From AC-32 sp963755635 (GTDB taxonomy: Bacteria; Actinomycetota; Thermoleophilia; Gaiellales; Gaiellaceae), in contig CAVWKS010000011.1 in NCBI GenBank assembly GCA_963755635.1, positions 62,001 through 126,000 of the forward strand: DNA of 64,000 nucleotides, in the 5' to 3' direction. Every line of letters starts with the position of its first letter. Positions within the stretch are counted from its first letter, which is position 1. Positions 17,496 through 26,965 of this stretch are shown piece after piece. The notes beneath the pieces were generated by a model. It saw only the letters and a program-made list of their open reading frames with translations, did no database searches and had not been told where the DNA came from. The position numbers and the translations under genes were made by a program.

Positions 17496-18261
17496 GTAGC
17501 CCGCTGTCGACGTACAGCGTCGTCCCGGTGACGTTGCGGGCGTCCTCGGAGAGCAGGTATGCGGCCGCGGCGCCGACGTCGTCGGCCTCGATCGGGCGGT
17601 GGAGCGGCGAGCGCTCCTCGACGATCGCTTCCATCGTCGGGAAGCCTGCGATCGAGCGGGCGGCCAGCGTCCGCACCGGGCCGGCCGAGACCGCGTTCAC
17701 GCGGATGTTCTTCTGGCCGAGGTCCCACGCGAGGTACTGCACGGACGAGTCGAGCGTCGCCTTCGCCACGCCCATCACGTTGTAGTGCGGCACCGCGCGC
17801 TCGCCGCCGAGGTAGGTCATCGTCAGGATCGAGCCGCCGCCCGCGGCCTCCATCAGCGGCTCGGCCAGCCGCGCGCACGCGACCAGCGAGTACGCGGAGA
17901 CGTCGAGCGCCAGCCAGAAGCGCTCGCGCGGCGTGTCGGTGAAGCGGCCCTCGAGGTCGGCGGCGTCCGCGAACGCGACCGAGTGCACGAGCAGGTCGAG
18001 CTGGCCGCCGAACGCCTCCCCCACCTCGCCGAAGACCCGCTCGAGGTCGTCGTCGGAGCGCACGTCGCAGGCGGTCACGAGCGGCGAGTCGATCGACTCC
18101 GCGAGGTCGCGCACGTTCTTCTCGATCCGCTCGCCCTGGTAGGTGAACGCGAGCGAGGCGCCTCCCGCGGCCAGCCGGCCGGCGATCGCCCAGGCGATCG
18201 AGCGGCGGTTCGCAACGCCCAGGACGAGGCCGCGCTTGCCGGCGAAAAGTTCGCTGGGCAC
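17478..18261 (-). CDS. fabI: Enoyl-[acyl-carrier-protein] reductase (NADH), FabI
   Basis: Reduces enoyl-ACP in each cycle of type II fatty-acid synthesis. GVANRRSIAWAIA (residues ~14-26) is the FabI form of the SDR cofactor loop. The catalytic Tyr-x6-Lys is YNVMGVAK, and NIRVNAVSAGPVRTLA follows. The end is damaged. One extra G near 17499 makes the open frame run on past SGL; without it the C-terminus is SGYHAMGM with a TAG at 17478-17480, the normal FabI ending, giving ~260 residues. A GTG at 18261 is the start. The 3' end doubles as the core of the dispersed repeats at 6095, 7717 and 12436. It is divergent from the S8 protease with a 29-base gap. Confidence 0.9.
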
Positions 18262-18290
18262 GCGGGAATCTTGCGCTACTCTGCGATTCC

Positions 18291-21200
18291 TTGCGCCGCC
18301 CACTCATTCTCGCCCTCTGCACGGCGGCGCTCGTCCTCGCAGCAGCGTCCGCCGCCACGGCCCAGCTGAGGCCGATCAGGCTGCCGCGCTCGGGCGACCA
18401 CGTGCTCCCGCGCCTGCGGCACGGCGTGATCAGGATCCCCGCCGGCCAGGCGTCCGGCCGCGTGACGGTGATCGTCGGCCTGCGCCTGCCGCCGCTCGCG
18501 ACGGCTCCGGGCCGCGGCTTCCATTCGCTCCGCCGGCCGGCCAGGCTGAGCCTCTCGACCTCCGCCTCGCGCGCCTACCTCGCGCGCCTCGCCCGCGCCC
18601 AGGCCGCCGCCGCCGCGCAGATCCGCCGGGCGATCCCGAGCGCCCGCTTCCAGGAGCGCTACCGGATCGTGCTCGACGGGTTCGCCGTGAGCCTGCCCTA
18701 CACCAAGCTGCCGAAGCTCGAGCGGCTCGCGGCGGTGCGCAAGGTCTATCCCAGCATCGGCTACCACCTCGACACGAACAAGAGCCCGGGCGTGATCCAC
18801 GCCGACCAGCTCTGGGCGGCGACAGGCGACTTCGGCCAGGGGATCAAGATCGGGATCGTCGACGACGGGATCGACCAGAAGAACGCCTTCTTCAACCCGG
18901 CCGGCTACGCGTATCCCGCCGGCTTCCCGAAGGGGCAGACCAAGTACACGACGCCGAAGGTGATCGTCGCGCGCTCGTTCCCCGGCCCGGGCTCCGGCAA
19001 GCAGGGGAAGCTGCCGATCTACCGGCCCGACTCGTTCCACGCGACGCACGTCGCCGGAATCGCGGCCGGCGTGCAGGGCACCGTCGCCCCGCCCGGCCCC
19101 GACCATCCGCTCGTCACCGGCCTCTCCGGGATCGCGCCGCAGGCCTGGCTCGGCAACTACCGCGTCTTCAACACGCCGGTCCCGACCGGCGGCGACGACG
19201 CGTTCACGCCGCAGATCATCGCCGCCTTCGAGAGCGCGGTCGCCGACGGGATGGACGTGATCAACTTCTCCGGCGGCGGCCCCGAGCCGAATCCCGCGAG
19301 CGACGCGCTGATCGACACGCTCGACAACGTCGCCGCCGCGGGCGTCGTCCCGGTCATCTCGGCCGGCAACGACCGCGACGACTGGGGCCTCGGCTCGGTC
19401 GGCTCTCCGAGCAACGCGCCCGACGCGATCTCCGTCGCGGCCGTCTCGAACGTGCACGTCTTCGGGCCGGAGCTGAACGTGACCGCGGCCGGCGCGCCGG
19501 CGAACGTCGAGCACATCCCGTTCGCCTTCAACGGGCTCGTCCCGACGCCGTGGCAGCAGTTCGACCAGATCCTCGCCGACGTCGGCACGCATCACCGGCA
19601 AGGACGGGCAGCCGGTCGAGCGCCACCTCTGCGCGCCCTCCGGGTTCGACCCGAACGACCCGGCGGCCTCGAACCTGCGGCCGGGCTCGCTCGGCGGGAT
19701 GATCGCGCTCGTCTCGCGCGGCGGCTGCACCTTCGACTCGAAGGCCCAGCGCGTCAGGCTCGCCGGCGGCCAGGGGATCATCATCGTCGACAACCGGGCC
19801 GGCGAGGCGAACTACATCCCGGTCCTGCTGCCGATCGGCGGCGGGATGATCGCCGACCTGGACGGTGCCAACCTGCGCGCCTTCATCGACGCGCACGGCG
19901 GCCGGACGACCTTCCGCGCGACCGGCGAGAACAACCCGCTCGAGATCCAGACCGGCCGAAGCGGGATCATCACCAGCTTCTCCTCGGGCGGCCCGACGAA
20001 CTTCGACCACAAGCTGAAGCCCGACCTCGCCGCGCCGGGCGGCCAGGTCCTCTCCTCGACGCTGCGCGAGTTCGCCGGCTCCGACTTCGCCGTGTTCGAC
20101 GGGACGAGCATGGCGGCGCCGCACGTCTCGGGCGCGGCCGCGCTCCTGCTCCAGCAGCATCCGTCCTGGACGGCGCAGCAGGTCAAGTCGGCGCTGATGA
20201 CGACCGCCGGGCCGTCCTGGGCCGACACGGCGAGGACGCAGGAGGCCTCCGTGCTGCTCGAGGGCGGCGGGCTCGTGAACGTCTTCGCCGCGAACGACCC
20301 GAAGCTCTTCGCCGATCCCGTGTCGCTCTCGTACGGCTTCCTCGACGCGACGCAGGCGGCGCGCAAGGCGCTGCTCGTGTCGCTGACGGACGCGGGCGCG
20401 GGCTCGGGCGCGTGGACCGTCTCGATCGCGGCGCAGTCGGCCACCGCCGGCAGCGCGGTCACGCCGGGCGCCTCGGTGGTGACCGTCGCACCGGGCGGGA
20501 CCGTCGACCTGCCCGTCGTCGCGTCGGCCGCGGCGGGCTCTCCGCGCGGCGACGACTACGGCTTCGTCGTCCTCCAGCGCGGCGCGGACCGCATCCGGAT
20601 CCCCTACTACTTCACCGTCTCTCAGCCGCAGATCGCCCACGCGCCGGTCTCGGCGATCAAGCGGACGCAGACCGGCGACACGCGCAAGGGCACCGACTAC
20701 GTCGACGTCTACCGCTTCCCGGAGTTCCCGTTCGGCCCGCCGCCGAGCTACACCGGCCCGGGCGAGCTCGAGAACGGGGCCGAGCACGTCTACGCGGTGC
20801 ACATCAACTCACGCGTCGCGAACGCAGGCGCGGCCGTCGTCGCCGCCGGGCGTAACGCGCTCGTCGAGCCGTGGTTCCTCGGCTCGCTGAACGAGGACGA
20901 CGTCCAGGGCTACCCTGCCACGCCGGTCAACGTCAACGGCCTGACGTACGAGTACCTGTTCGACAACGAGTCGGCCGCGATCGACTCGCCGCCGGTCGGG
21001 CGCTACTACGTCGCCGTCGACTCACGGGCAGACCCGTACAGCGGCGCGCCGCTGCGCGGCACCTACCGGCTCCACTTCTGGCGAAACGACGTCAAGCCGC
21101 CTGCACTGCGATTCGTCACCACGCACGTCGCGGCCGGCCGCCCGCTGCTCGCGGCCTTCGTCCACGACAAGGGCGCCGGCGTCGACCCACTCTCGCTCGT

Positions 21201-21696
21201 GATCGGCTACAAGGGCGCGCTCCTGCTCGCGGCGCTCTACGACCGCTCGAGCGGGCTCGCGGTCTGGCTGCTCGACGGAGCGCCGAGGATCGGGCGCGGG
21301 AAGACGCGCATGGTCGTGATCGCGTCCGACTACCAGGAGTCGAAGAACGTCGACCAGGCGGGCTCGAACATCGCGCCGAACAGCGTCTTCCGCACGATCA
21401 GGCTGCGCGGAGTGGCAGGCCCGGTCGTGACGTGGCTGCTGCCGAAGCGGAACGCCTGCGTCGCCAAGCGCGAAGGCCTGGTCGTGACCGCCGGCTCGAC
21501 TCGCGGCGTCCGCTCCGTCGCGTTCTACGACGGTCACCGGCGCCTGTCGACGCAGCGCAACGGCTTCGACCTCTTCGGGATGACCTGGCGCAACGCCAAG
21601 GCCCGCCACGGCCGGCACGTGCTGCGGGCGGTCGTCACCGATCGCCGCGGCAGGCGGGCGCAGGCCCGGCGGGTCGTCCGCGTGTGCCGCAAGTAG
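18291..21696 (+). CDS. Secreted subtilisin-like serine protease (S8) with protease-associated domain, frameshifted
   Basis: A TTG start gives MRRPLILALCTAALVLAAAS, a signal peptide. An I9-like propeptide (residues ~50-150) precedes the catalytic domain with Asp in IGIVDDGID, His in FHATHVAGIAAG and Ser in GTSMAAPHVSGAAALLL. An inserted PA domain (ALVSRGGCTFDSKAQRVRLA) lies between His and Ser. The frame breaks near 19588, just before the PA domain. The ~1,134-residue protein ends in beta-rich domains of unknown role (last ~450 residues). It is an extracellular endopeptidase of the C5a-peptidase/lactocepin-like layout. Its stop overlaps the SDR start by 13 bases. Confidence 0.88.
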
Positions 21697-22445
21697 CGGT
21701 CGTCACCGGCGGGTCGAGCGGGATCGGCGCGGCGACCGCGAAGCGGCTGGCCGAGCGCGGCTGGACGTGCGTCCTGCTCTCGCGCAGCGAGGAGCGCCTG
21801 CGCGCGGTCGCGGAGGAGCTCGGCGCCGAGTGGGAGACCTGCGACGTGGCCGACCGGGAGGCCGTCGAACGGGTCGCCGCTGCGATCCGCGAGCGACATC
21901 CGAAAATCGGCCTGCTCGTCAACAACGCGGGCATCCCCGGCCGCGGCGGCTTCCTGGGCGTGGCGCCGGAGGTGATCGAGCAGGTCACGCGCACGAACTA
22001 CCTCGGCGGTGTCTGGTGCCTGCGGGCGTTCCTGCCCGCGCTCGAAGCCGGCGGCCCGGCGCACGTCGTGAACGTCGTCTCCGTCGCCGGCACCGTCTCG
22101 AGCGGAACCGCCGGCCCGTACACGGCCTCCAAGCACGCGCAGCTCGCCTTCTCGCGCGCGGTGCGCACCGAGCTCCGCCCACTCGGGATCCGGGTGCACA
22201 CGATCCTTCCCGGCTTCGTCGAGACACCGGGCTTCCCGCAGCGCAAGCGCTTCGCGGGCTCGTTCCTCGAGCGCCTCGTCGTCGACCCGGAGCTGGTCGC
22301 GGAACGGATCGTCGAGGCCGTCGAGCACGACCGCGCGGAGCTGTTCGTCCCGCGCTTCTACCGGATCGCCCAGCTTGCCCAGACGTTCGCGCCGCGGCTC
22401 GTCGCGAGGGCCGGCGCCAGGGGAATTCGCCCCGCCGGGGAGTAG
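21684..22445 (+). CDS. Short-chain dehydrogenase/reductase (SDR, classical)
   Basis: 253 residues from a GTG at 21684 that overlaps the protease 3' end. The NAD(P)-binding motif TGGSSGIG is at residues ~8-15, followed by NNAG (LLVNNAGIPG). The catalytic Ser lies in VVSVAGTVSS and Tyr-x3-Lys is YTASK. PGFVETPGF follows as in the DltE/YqjQ-like SDRs. The C-terminal tail (RIAQLAQTFAPRLVARAG) is hydrophobic and may touch the membrane. The substrate is unknown. A 9-base gap separates it from marR. Confidence 0.85.
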   Translation: MPQVAVVTGGSSGIGAATAKRLAERGWTCVLLSRSEERLRAVAEELGAEWETCDVADREAVERVAAAIRERHPKIGLLVNNAGIPGRGGFLGVAPEVIEQVTRTNYLGGVWCLRAFLPALEAGGPAHVVNVVSVAGTVSSGTAGPYTASKHAQLAFSRAVRTELRPLGIRVHTILPGFVETPGFPQRKRFAGSFLERLVVDPELVAERIVEAVEHDRAELFVPRFYRIAQLAQTFAPRLVARAGARGIRPAGE

Positions 22446-22454
22446 AATCGCGGC

Positions 22455-22865
22455 ATGGACCAAATCGCCCCGAAGGACGCCTACCACGTCGCCGAGTTCC
22501 GGGCTGCCCTGCGCCGCTTCCTGCGGACGACCGAGCGCAACGCGCGGGCCGCGGGCCTGACGCCACAGCGCTATGCGCTGCTGCTGATGATCAAGGGCGC
22601 CGCCGACGGCAGCGAGCGCTCGACCGTGACCGAGCTCTCGGAGCGGCTCCAGCTGGCACAGAGCACCGTCACCGAGCTGGTGCGGCGGGCCGAGGAGAAC
22701 GGCCTGATCGAACGGGAGCGCTCCGCTGCGGACGGCCGGGTCGCCTTCCTGCGGCTCAGCCAGGAGGGCGAGCGAAGGCTGTCGCGCTCGTTCACGACGA
22801 ACGAGACGGAGCGCCGCACCCTGGCGGAGGCCTTCGCCCACCTCGAGGGCAAGGTCATCGCCTGA
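22455..22865 (+). CDS. MarR-family transcriptional regulator
   Basis: 136 residues with the MarR winged-helix fold. TPQRYALLLMIKG (helix 2-3) is followed by the recognition segment LSERLQLAQSTVTELVRRAE (residues ~57-76) and the wing ENGLIERERSAADGRVAFLRLS. These dimeric repressors release DNA on binding phenolic ligands or oxidation. Its stop overlaps the start of the SelW-like selenoprotein (TGATG). That co-translation suggests that it controls, or responds to, a redox function. There is no Cys in the protein, so a direct thiol switch is unlikely. Confidence 0.85.
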   Translation: MDQIAPKDAYHVAEFRAALRRFLRTTERNARAAGLTPQRYALLLMIKGAADGSERSTVTELSERLQLAQSTVTELVRRAEENGLIERERSAADGRVAFLRLSQEGERRLSRSFTTNETERRTLAEAFAHLEGKVIA

Positions 22866-23080
22866 TGAAGATCGAGATCCACTACTGCCCGACCTGAAGC
22901 GGCTACGACACTCGGGCCGCGAGTCTCGCGGCCGAGCTCTCGGGTCAGGGGTACGACGCTGAGGCGATTCCGGGCGGCAAGGGGCAGTTCGACGTGCTCG
23001 CCGGAGAGCGAACGGTCTTCTCCAAGCACGAGACCGGCCGCTTCCCGGAAGACGGCGAGGTCCTAGCGCTTCTCCAGTAG
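22865..23080 (+). CDS. Rdx/SelW-family selenoprotein (CxxU)
   Basis: ATG 22865 encodes MKIEIHYCPTU, where U is an in-frame TGA at 22895-22897 (codon 11), then SGYDTRAASLAAEL. The C-terminal half, GGKGQFDVLAGERTVFSK and GRFPEDGEVLALL, is the signature of Rdx proteins (SelW/SelT/SelH group). Their thioredoxin-like redox motif is CxxC or CxxU after the first strand. The reading frame is intact apart from the UGA, 71 residues long, the family's usual size, and a strong hairpin follows the UGA. A gene finder would miss it entirely. Likely role: thiol redox chemistry in the cytosol. It overlaps the convergent methyltransferase gene by 18 bases. Confidence 0.88.
22911..22936 (+). promoter_or_regulatory. 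Candidate bacterial SECIS hairpin for the Rdx UGA
   Basis: GGCCGCGA (22916-22922 region) pairs with TCGCGGCC around the loop GTC, and the lower part CTCG pairs with CGAG with one bulged G. The apical loop starts 25 bases after the UGA, within the 16-37 base range of bacterial SECIS elements, and its first base is G. Folded by eye. Confidence 0.65.
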
Positions 23081-23764
23081 GTACCAGCCGAGCTCGGCGG
23101 CATAGCCGGGCGGGACGAGCGTCTGCGCGCGCTCCCGCGCCTCGCCCTCGCAGCCGGCCAGGTCGAGGTACGAGTCGAGGTCGCGCAGCTCGCTCTCGTA
23201 CTCGCTGCGCAGGAGCACGAGGCCGTTCGCCTCGAACAGGTTCCGCAGGTCGACGTCCGCGAGCGCGCGGGCGTGCGAGGGATCGCGGGCGCGCTCGAAC
23301 GCGTTCAGCTCGAGCGCGGCGAGCGGATCGACCGACGCGATCTGGTCGACGACGAACACGCGCCCCCGGTGCCGCGTGACGCGCGCGAGCTCCGCCACCG
23401 CCAGCTCGGGCCGCGGGATGTGGTGCAGCGCACGCAGCGAGCAGGCGAGGTCGAAGGAGCCGAGCCCGAAGGACAGCTTCGTCGCGTCGCCCTCGACGAA
23501 GGTGACGTTCGGGAAGCTGTCCGTGCGCTTGCGGCCTTGCTCGAGCAGCTCGGGGACGAGATCGACGGCGACGACCTCGCGGACATGCGGCGCGAGCGCG
23601 AACGCGAGGGCGCCTGCGCCGGCGCCGGAGTCGAGCGCGCGCTCGTCCCCTTCCGGCGCGAGGAAGCTGACGACCTTCTGCTCCAGCTCGGCCGCCCGCT
23701 CGTCCTGGAACCGAGCGACACGCTCAGCCGTCTTCGCGAACCGTTCGCGCGTTGCGTCTTGCAT
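23063..23764 (-). CDS. Class I SAM-dependent methyltransferase (UbiE/Methyltransf_11 type)
   Basis: 233 residues. Motif I is ALDSGAGAGALAFALAPH (residues ~43-60; the usual DLGCGTG is DSGAGAG), motif II is VVAVDLVPELLEQ, and EGDATKLSFGLGSFDLACS and LRALHHIPRPELAVAELARV are motifs post-I to III. It closely resembles menaquinone/ubiquinone-type and small-molecule methyltransferases; the acceptor is unknown. Its start lies 41 bases inside the 3' end of the CCA-transferase gene, so it is the last gene of that minus-strand operon. Confidence 0.82.
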   Translation of the reverse strand: MQDATRERFAKTAERVARFQDERAAELEQKVVSFLAPEGDERALDSGAGAGALAFALAPHVREVVAVDLVPELLEQGRKRTDSFPNVTFVEGDATKLSFGLGSFDLACSLRALHHIPRPELAVAELARVTRHRGRVFVVDQIASVDPLAALELNAFERARDPSHARALADVDLRNLFEANGLVLLRSEYESELRDLDSYLDLAGCEGEARERAQTLVPPGYAAELGWYLLEKR

Positions 23765-24755
23765 AGTCGAGCGCCTCCTCCCTGGTGGCGATCGTACCCG
23801 CCGCGCGTTCCTCCTCGATCTCGGCGAGCAGGCGGCCGATCTCCGGGCCGGGCGGCAGGCCGAGCTCCTCGCCGCGGACGAGCGGCTCGGCCGGGTCGTT
23901 CCGGCGCGCCTCCTCGACCGCCGCGGCCAGCTCCGACGCGCCCGCGAACGTGAGCGCGTCCAGCGCCCATGGCTCCGTCGCGCGCCGGAAGCGGTGGATC
24001 GAGCGGGGGTCCGGCTCGGGCGGTTCCGCGGCCAGGAGGGCGCGGGCGTACCGCCGCAGCTCGTTCGAGACCGGCCAGCGGCGCAGGCCCTCGCCGAAGG
24101 CCGCGACCAGACGGTAGTCCGCCGAGTCGACCCGGTCGAGGCGCTCGTCGAGCGCGCCGCCGAGCGGAGCGAGCAGGCCGAGCTCGTCGAGCCGCCGGTA
24201 GCCGGGCGAGGACAGGCGGCGCAGCTCCGCCACGATCCGCTCGCCGGCCGGGCGGGTCACCAGCGAAGCCTGCTCGCGCACGAGTTGCTCGGTCTCGTCG
24301 TCGAGGCGAAAGCCGAGCTCGTCCTCGAGCCGCACCGCGCGGAGCAAGCGGAGCGGGTCGTCCTCGAAGACGGTCGGGCCGACCGCGCTCAAGCGACGGG
24401 CCGCGAGGTCGTCCCGGCCGCTGAACGGGTCGACCGGGTCGCCGCCCGCGAGCGGACGCGCGATCGCGTTGATCGTGAAGTCGCGCGTCGCCAGGTCGTC
24501 CTCGATCGAGCCCGGGAGCGGCGTGAAGTCGACCGTGCGGCCGCCCTCGAGCGCGACCCGCCAGGCGCCGTGGCGCTCGGAGAGCGCGAAGGGCGCCCCG
24601 CCTGCCCGCTTCGCGTAGGCGCGCGCGGCCGCCCGCGGGTCGCGCACCGCGATGTCGAGGTCGACCAGCTCACGCCCGAGCAGCTCGTCGCGGACGGCGC
24701 CCCCGACGACCCAGGCCTCCTCGCCCGCGAGCACGTCGCGCGCGAGCTCAAGCAT
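23724..24755 (-). CDS. tRNA nucleotidyltransferase / poly(A) polymerase family (class II CCA-type)
   Basis: 343 residues. VVGGAVRDELLGRELVDLDI (residues ~16-35) holds the nucleotidyltransferase G-G-x-V-R-D and D-x-D catalytic pair. TRDFTINAIA and DDPLRLLRAVRLEDELGF are the following head-neck motifs that select nucleotides. The tail after residue ~200 is helical and shorter than in CCA enzymes with an HD domain, so a CC- or A-adding or tRNA-repair role is also possible. ATG 24755 overlaps the alr stop by 8 bases. Confidence 0.82.
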   Translation of the reverse strand: MLELARDVLAGEEAWVVGGAVRDELLGRELVDLDIAVRDPRAAARAYAKRAGGAPFALSERHGAWRVALEGGRTVDFTPLPGSIEDDLATRDFTINAIARPLAGGDPVDPFSGRDDLAARRLSAVGPTVFEDDPLRLLRAVRLEDELGFRLDDETEQLVREQASLVTRPAGERIVAELRRLSSPGYRRLDELGLLAPLGGALDERLDRVDSADYRLVAAFGEGLRRWPVSNELRRYARALLAAEPPEPDPRSIHRFRRATEPWALDALTFAGASELAAAVEEARRNDPAEPLVRGEELGLPPGPEIGRLLAEIEEERAAGTIATREEALDYARRNARTVREDG

Positions 24756-25770
24756 CGACGACCACCCGCCGGGCTCGCCGCGGGTCGGCGTTGATCCCGC
24801 AGACGAGCTCGTAGTTGATCGTCCCCGCGACGCGCGCATGGGCCTCGGCGAGAACGCCGTGCCCGAGGATCGTGACCGGCGCGCCGACCGGCTCCTCGCC
24901 GTCGAGCTCCACCGCGAAGGCGTCCATCGAGACGGTGCCGACGACGCGTCGTGCCTCGCCCGAGACGCGCACCTCGGTACCGGTCAGGTCGCGCCGGAAG
25001 CCGTCCGCGTAGCCGACCGGGACGATCCCGATCCAGGTCGACTGCTCGGCGACGAAGCGGCGTCCGTAGCCGGTGCTCTCTCCCGGCTGGAGGAGCTTCA
25101 CCTGCGCGAGGTAGCTCCGCCAGGAGAGCGCCGGCTCGAGCCCGTCCGCCGCCGGGTCTTCTCCGAAGGGGGAGAGCCCGTAGAGCGCGATCCCGCAGCG
25201 GGCGGCGTCGAGCCGCGACGAGGGGATCCGCAGCGCCGCCGCGCTGTTCGCTGCGTGGCGCATCAGGTTGCGGTACGGCTCGGTCGCTTCGCGGAAGCGC
25301 TCGACCTGCCGCTCGGCGAAGGCGGGATCGCTGTCGGCGGTCGCGAGGTGCGTCATCAGGCCGACCACCTCCGCCCCCAGGTTCGGCAGCTCGGAGAGAC
25401 CCCAGCGGCCCATGCCCGTGTCGAGCTTGAGGTGGACGCGGACGCCCTCCGGGATCTCCTCATCCCAGATCGCGAGCTCGAGGTTCGCCGCGCGCGCCTC
25501 GGCGATCTCGCGGCTCGAGGAGATCGGCCCCATCACGAGGATCCGCACGAGCGGGAACTCGGCGCGCAGCTCGAGCGCCTCGGCCACGGTCGCGACGCAG
25601 AGTGCCCCGGCGCCCTCGTCCACCAGCGCGCCCGCCACGTCGACGGCCCCGTGGCCGTACGCGTTCGCCTTCACGACGGCCCAGAGCTGCGAGCCCTCGA
25701 GCACCCGCAGCAGCGTCCGGGCATTTCGCCGGATCGCGCCGAGATCGACTGTGAGCTCAGACCGGTGCAT
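24748..25770 (-). CDS. alr: Alanine racemase
   Basis: Interconverts L- and D-alanine with PLP to supply peptidoglycan synthesis. The 340-residue protein has the PLP lysine in WAVVKANAYGHGA (residues ~31-43) and the GYGRRF region. The second catalytic Tyr block is VGYADGFRRDL, and it ends in the beta-domain CGINADPRRARR. Length is normal though slightly short. It sits between the ATPase gene (14-base overlap) and the CCA transferase in one minus-strand run from the nnrDE-acpS group, a common cell-wall/housekeeping grouping. Confidence 0.93.
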   Translation of the reverse strand: MHRSELTVDLGAIRRNARTLLRVLEGSQLWAVVKANAYGHGAVDVAGALVDEGAGALCVATVAEALELRAEFPLVRILVMGPISSSREIAEARAANLELAIWDEEIPEGVRVHLKLDTGMGRWGLSELPNLGAEVVGLMTHLATADSDPAFAERQVERFREATEPYRNLMRHAANSAAALRIPSSRLDAARCGIALYGLSPFGEDPAADGLEPALSWRSYLAQVKLLQPGESTGYGRRFVAEQSTWIGIVPVGYADGFRRDLTGTEVRVSGEARRVVGTVSMDAFAVELDGEEPVGAPVTILGHGVLAEAHARVAGTINYELVCGINADPRRARRVVVDA

Positions 25771-26900
25771 CGTCTCCCTCGGGCGTTCCGCCCTGGACGT
25801 CCCGTAACCAGAGCTCGAACAGCGGGTCGACGAACACCGCGCGGCCGTCCTCCTCCTCCAGCTCGCCCTTCTCTCGCAGCGACCGCACGGCGTAGTGAGC
25901 GCCCGACTTCTTCAGGTCGACTGCGCCCAGCGCACGCGCGCCGTAGGGCGCCTCGGGGAAGAGCGCGATCGCCCGCAGCGCCCGCTGCTCGTTCGCCTCG
26001 AGCCCGCGCCAGAGCGCGTCGAACTCCGGCGCGACCTGCGTCCTGGTGCGCGCGAGCGCCGCCTGCCAGTGGTCCTCGTTCGCCGTCTGCCGGGGCTTGA
26101 GCTCGTCCCAGAGCCGGTGCGCGAGGAGCATCGCCCGCTGCGGGTGGCCCTGCGCGGTCGCGAGCAGCGCGTCGAGTACCGGCGCCGCGCTCCGCTTCGT
26201 CCGCGCGAAGCGCTCCTCCACGTAGGTGGCGACCTCCTCCGCCGGCAGCCGCCCGAGACGCAGCGGCTCGGCCTGGCCGTAGAGCGGGCGGCCTTTCACG
26301 TCGAAGAGCTCGCGCATCATCCCCGGCTCCGAGCCGGAGAAGATGTACGACGCCGCCTCGCCCTGGTGCTGGATGTGGCTCCGGAGCAGCTTGTCGAAGT
26401 CGGTGCACCTTGCCGATGTCCTGGAACTCGTCGAGCGCGACCAGCACTCGCTTGCCGCTCCGCTCGGCGACGCGCTGCGGCAGCTCGAGCAGGGCGTGCA
26501 GCGCCGGCAGCGGGTCGGTGCGGGGCTCGAGCTGCAGCTTCACGGAGATCCCCGGCGCGCCGAGCGAGAGCCCGAGGCCGGTCGTCCGGAGGATGCTCTC
26601 GATCGTGCGGCGGATCGGGCCTTTGAGCTGCGCATAGGCGCGCTCGACCCTGATCGTCACGTCCGCGTAGCTGAGCACGCCGTAGAGATCGACCAGCACG
26701 GGGACGAGCTCACGGCTGCGCTCGGCTTCGGCCAGGGTCTTCCGCAGCAGGCTCGTCTTGCCGAACCGCCGCGGCGCGTAGAGGCGCACGAAATGGCCTC
26801 CCGCGGCGAGTGAGAGCAGCTGCCTGATCTCGGGCTCGCGGTCGAGCACGTCCTCGGGCGCGACCGGGCGGGAGTAGACGAAGGGATTGACGTCGGGCAC
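25757..26900 (-). CDS. Archaeal-type P-loop ATPase (AAA, STAND-like), frameshifted
   Basis: The N-terminus reads NPFVYSRPVAPEDVLDREPE and then P-loop YAPRRFGKTSLL (residues ~41-52), followed by Walker B VLVALDEFQDIGKV. The frame breaks near 26405 and resumes as SGSEPGMMRELF, GRLPAEEVATYVEERF and a C-terminal winged-helix segment (EANEQRALRAIALF...LREKGELEEED). This is the build of the ATPase_2 (archaeal ATPase) family, found as stand-alone ATPases of unknown target. ATG 26900 is followed after ~20 bases upstream by a short stretch rich in GGTTCGG repeats. It overlaps alr by 14 bases. Confidence 0.75.
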
Positions 26901-26965
26901 GCCTGCACGGTAGCAACCGGTTCGGCGGGACTGAACCGTCTGGTTCGGCCCGACTGAACCGCCTA

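Noticed and set aside
6095..17500. CRISPR array or integron attC sites as explanation of the repeats
   Set aside because: Repeats are few, far apart and flank multi-gene blocks; no short regular spacing, and no attC-like R''/L'' folding pattern or intI gene seen.
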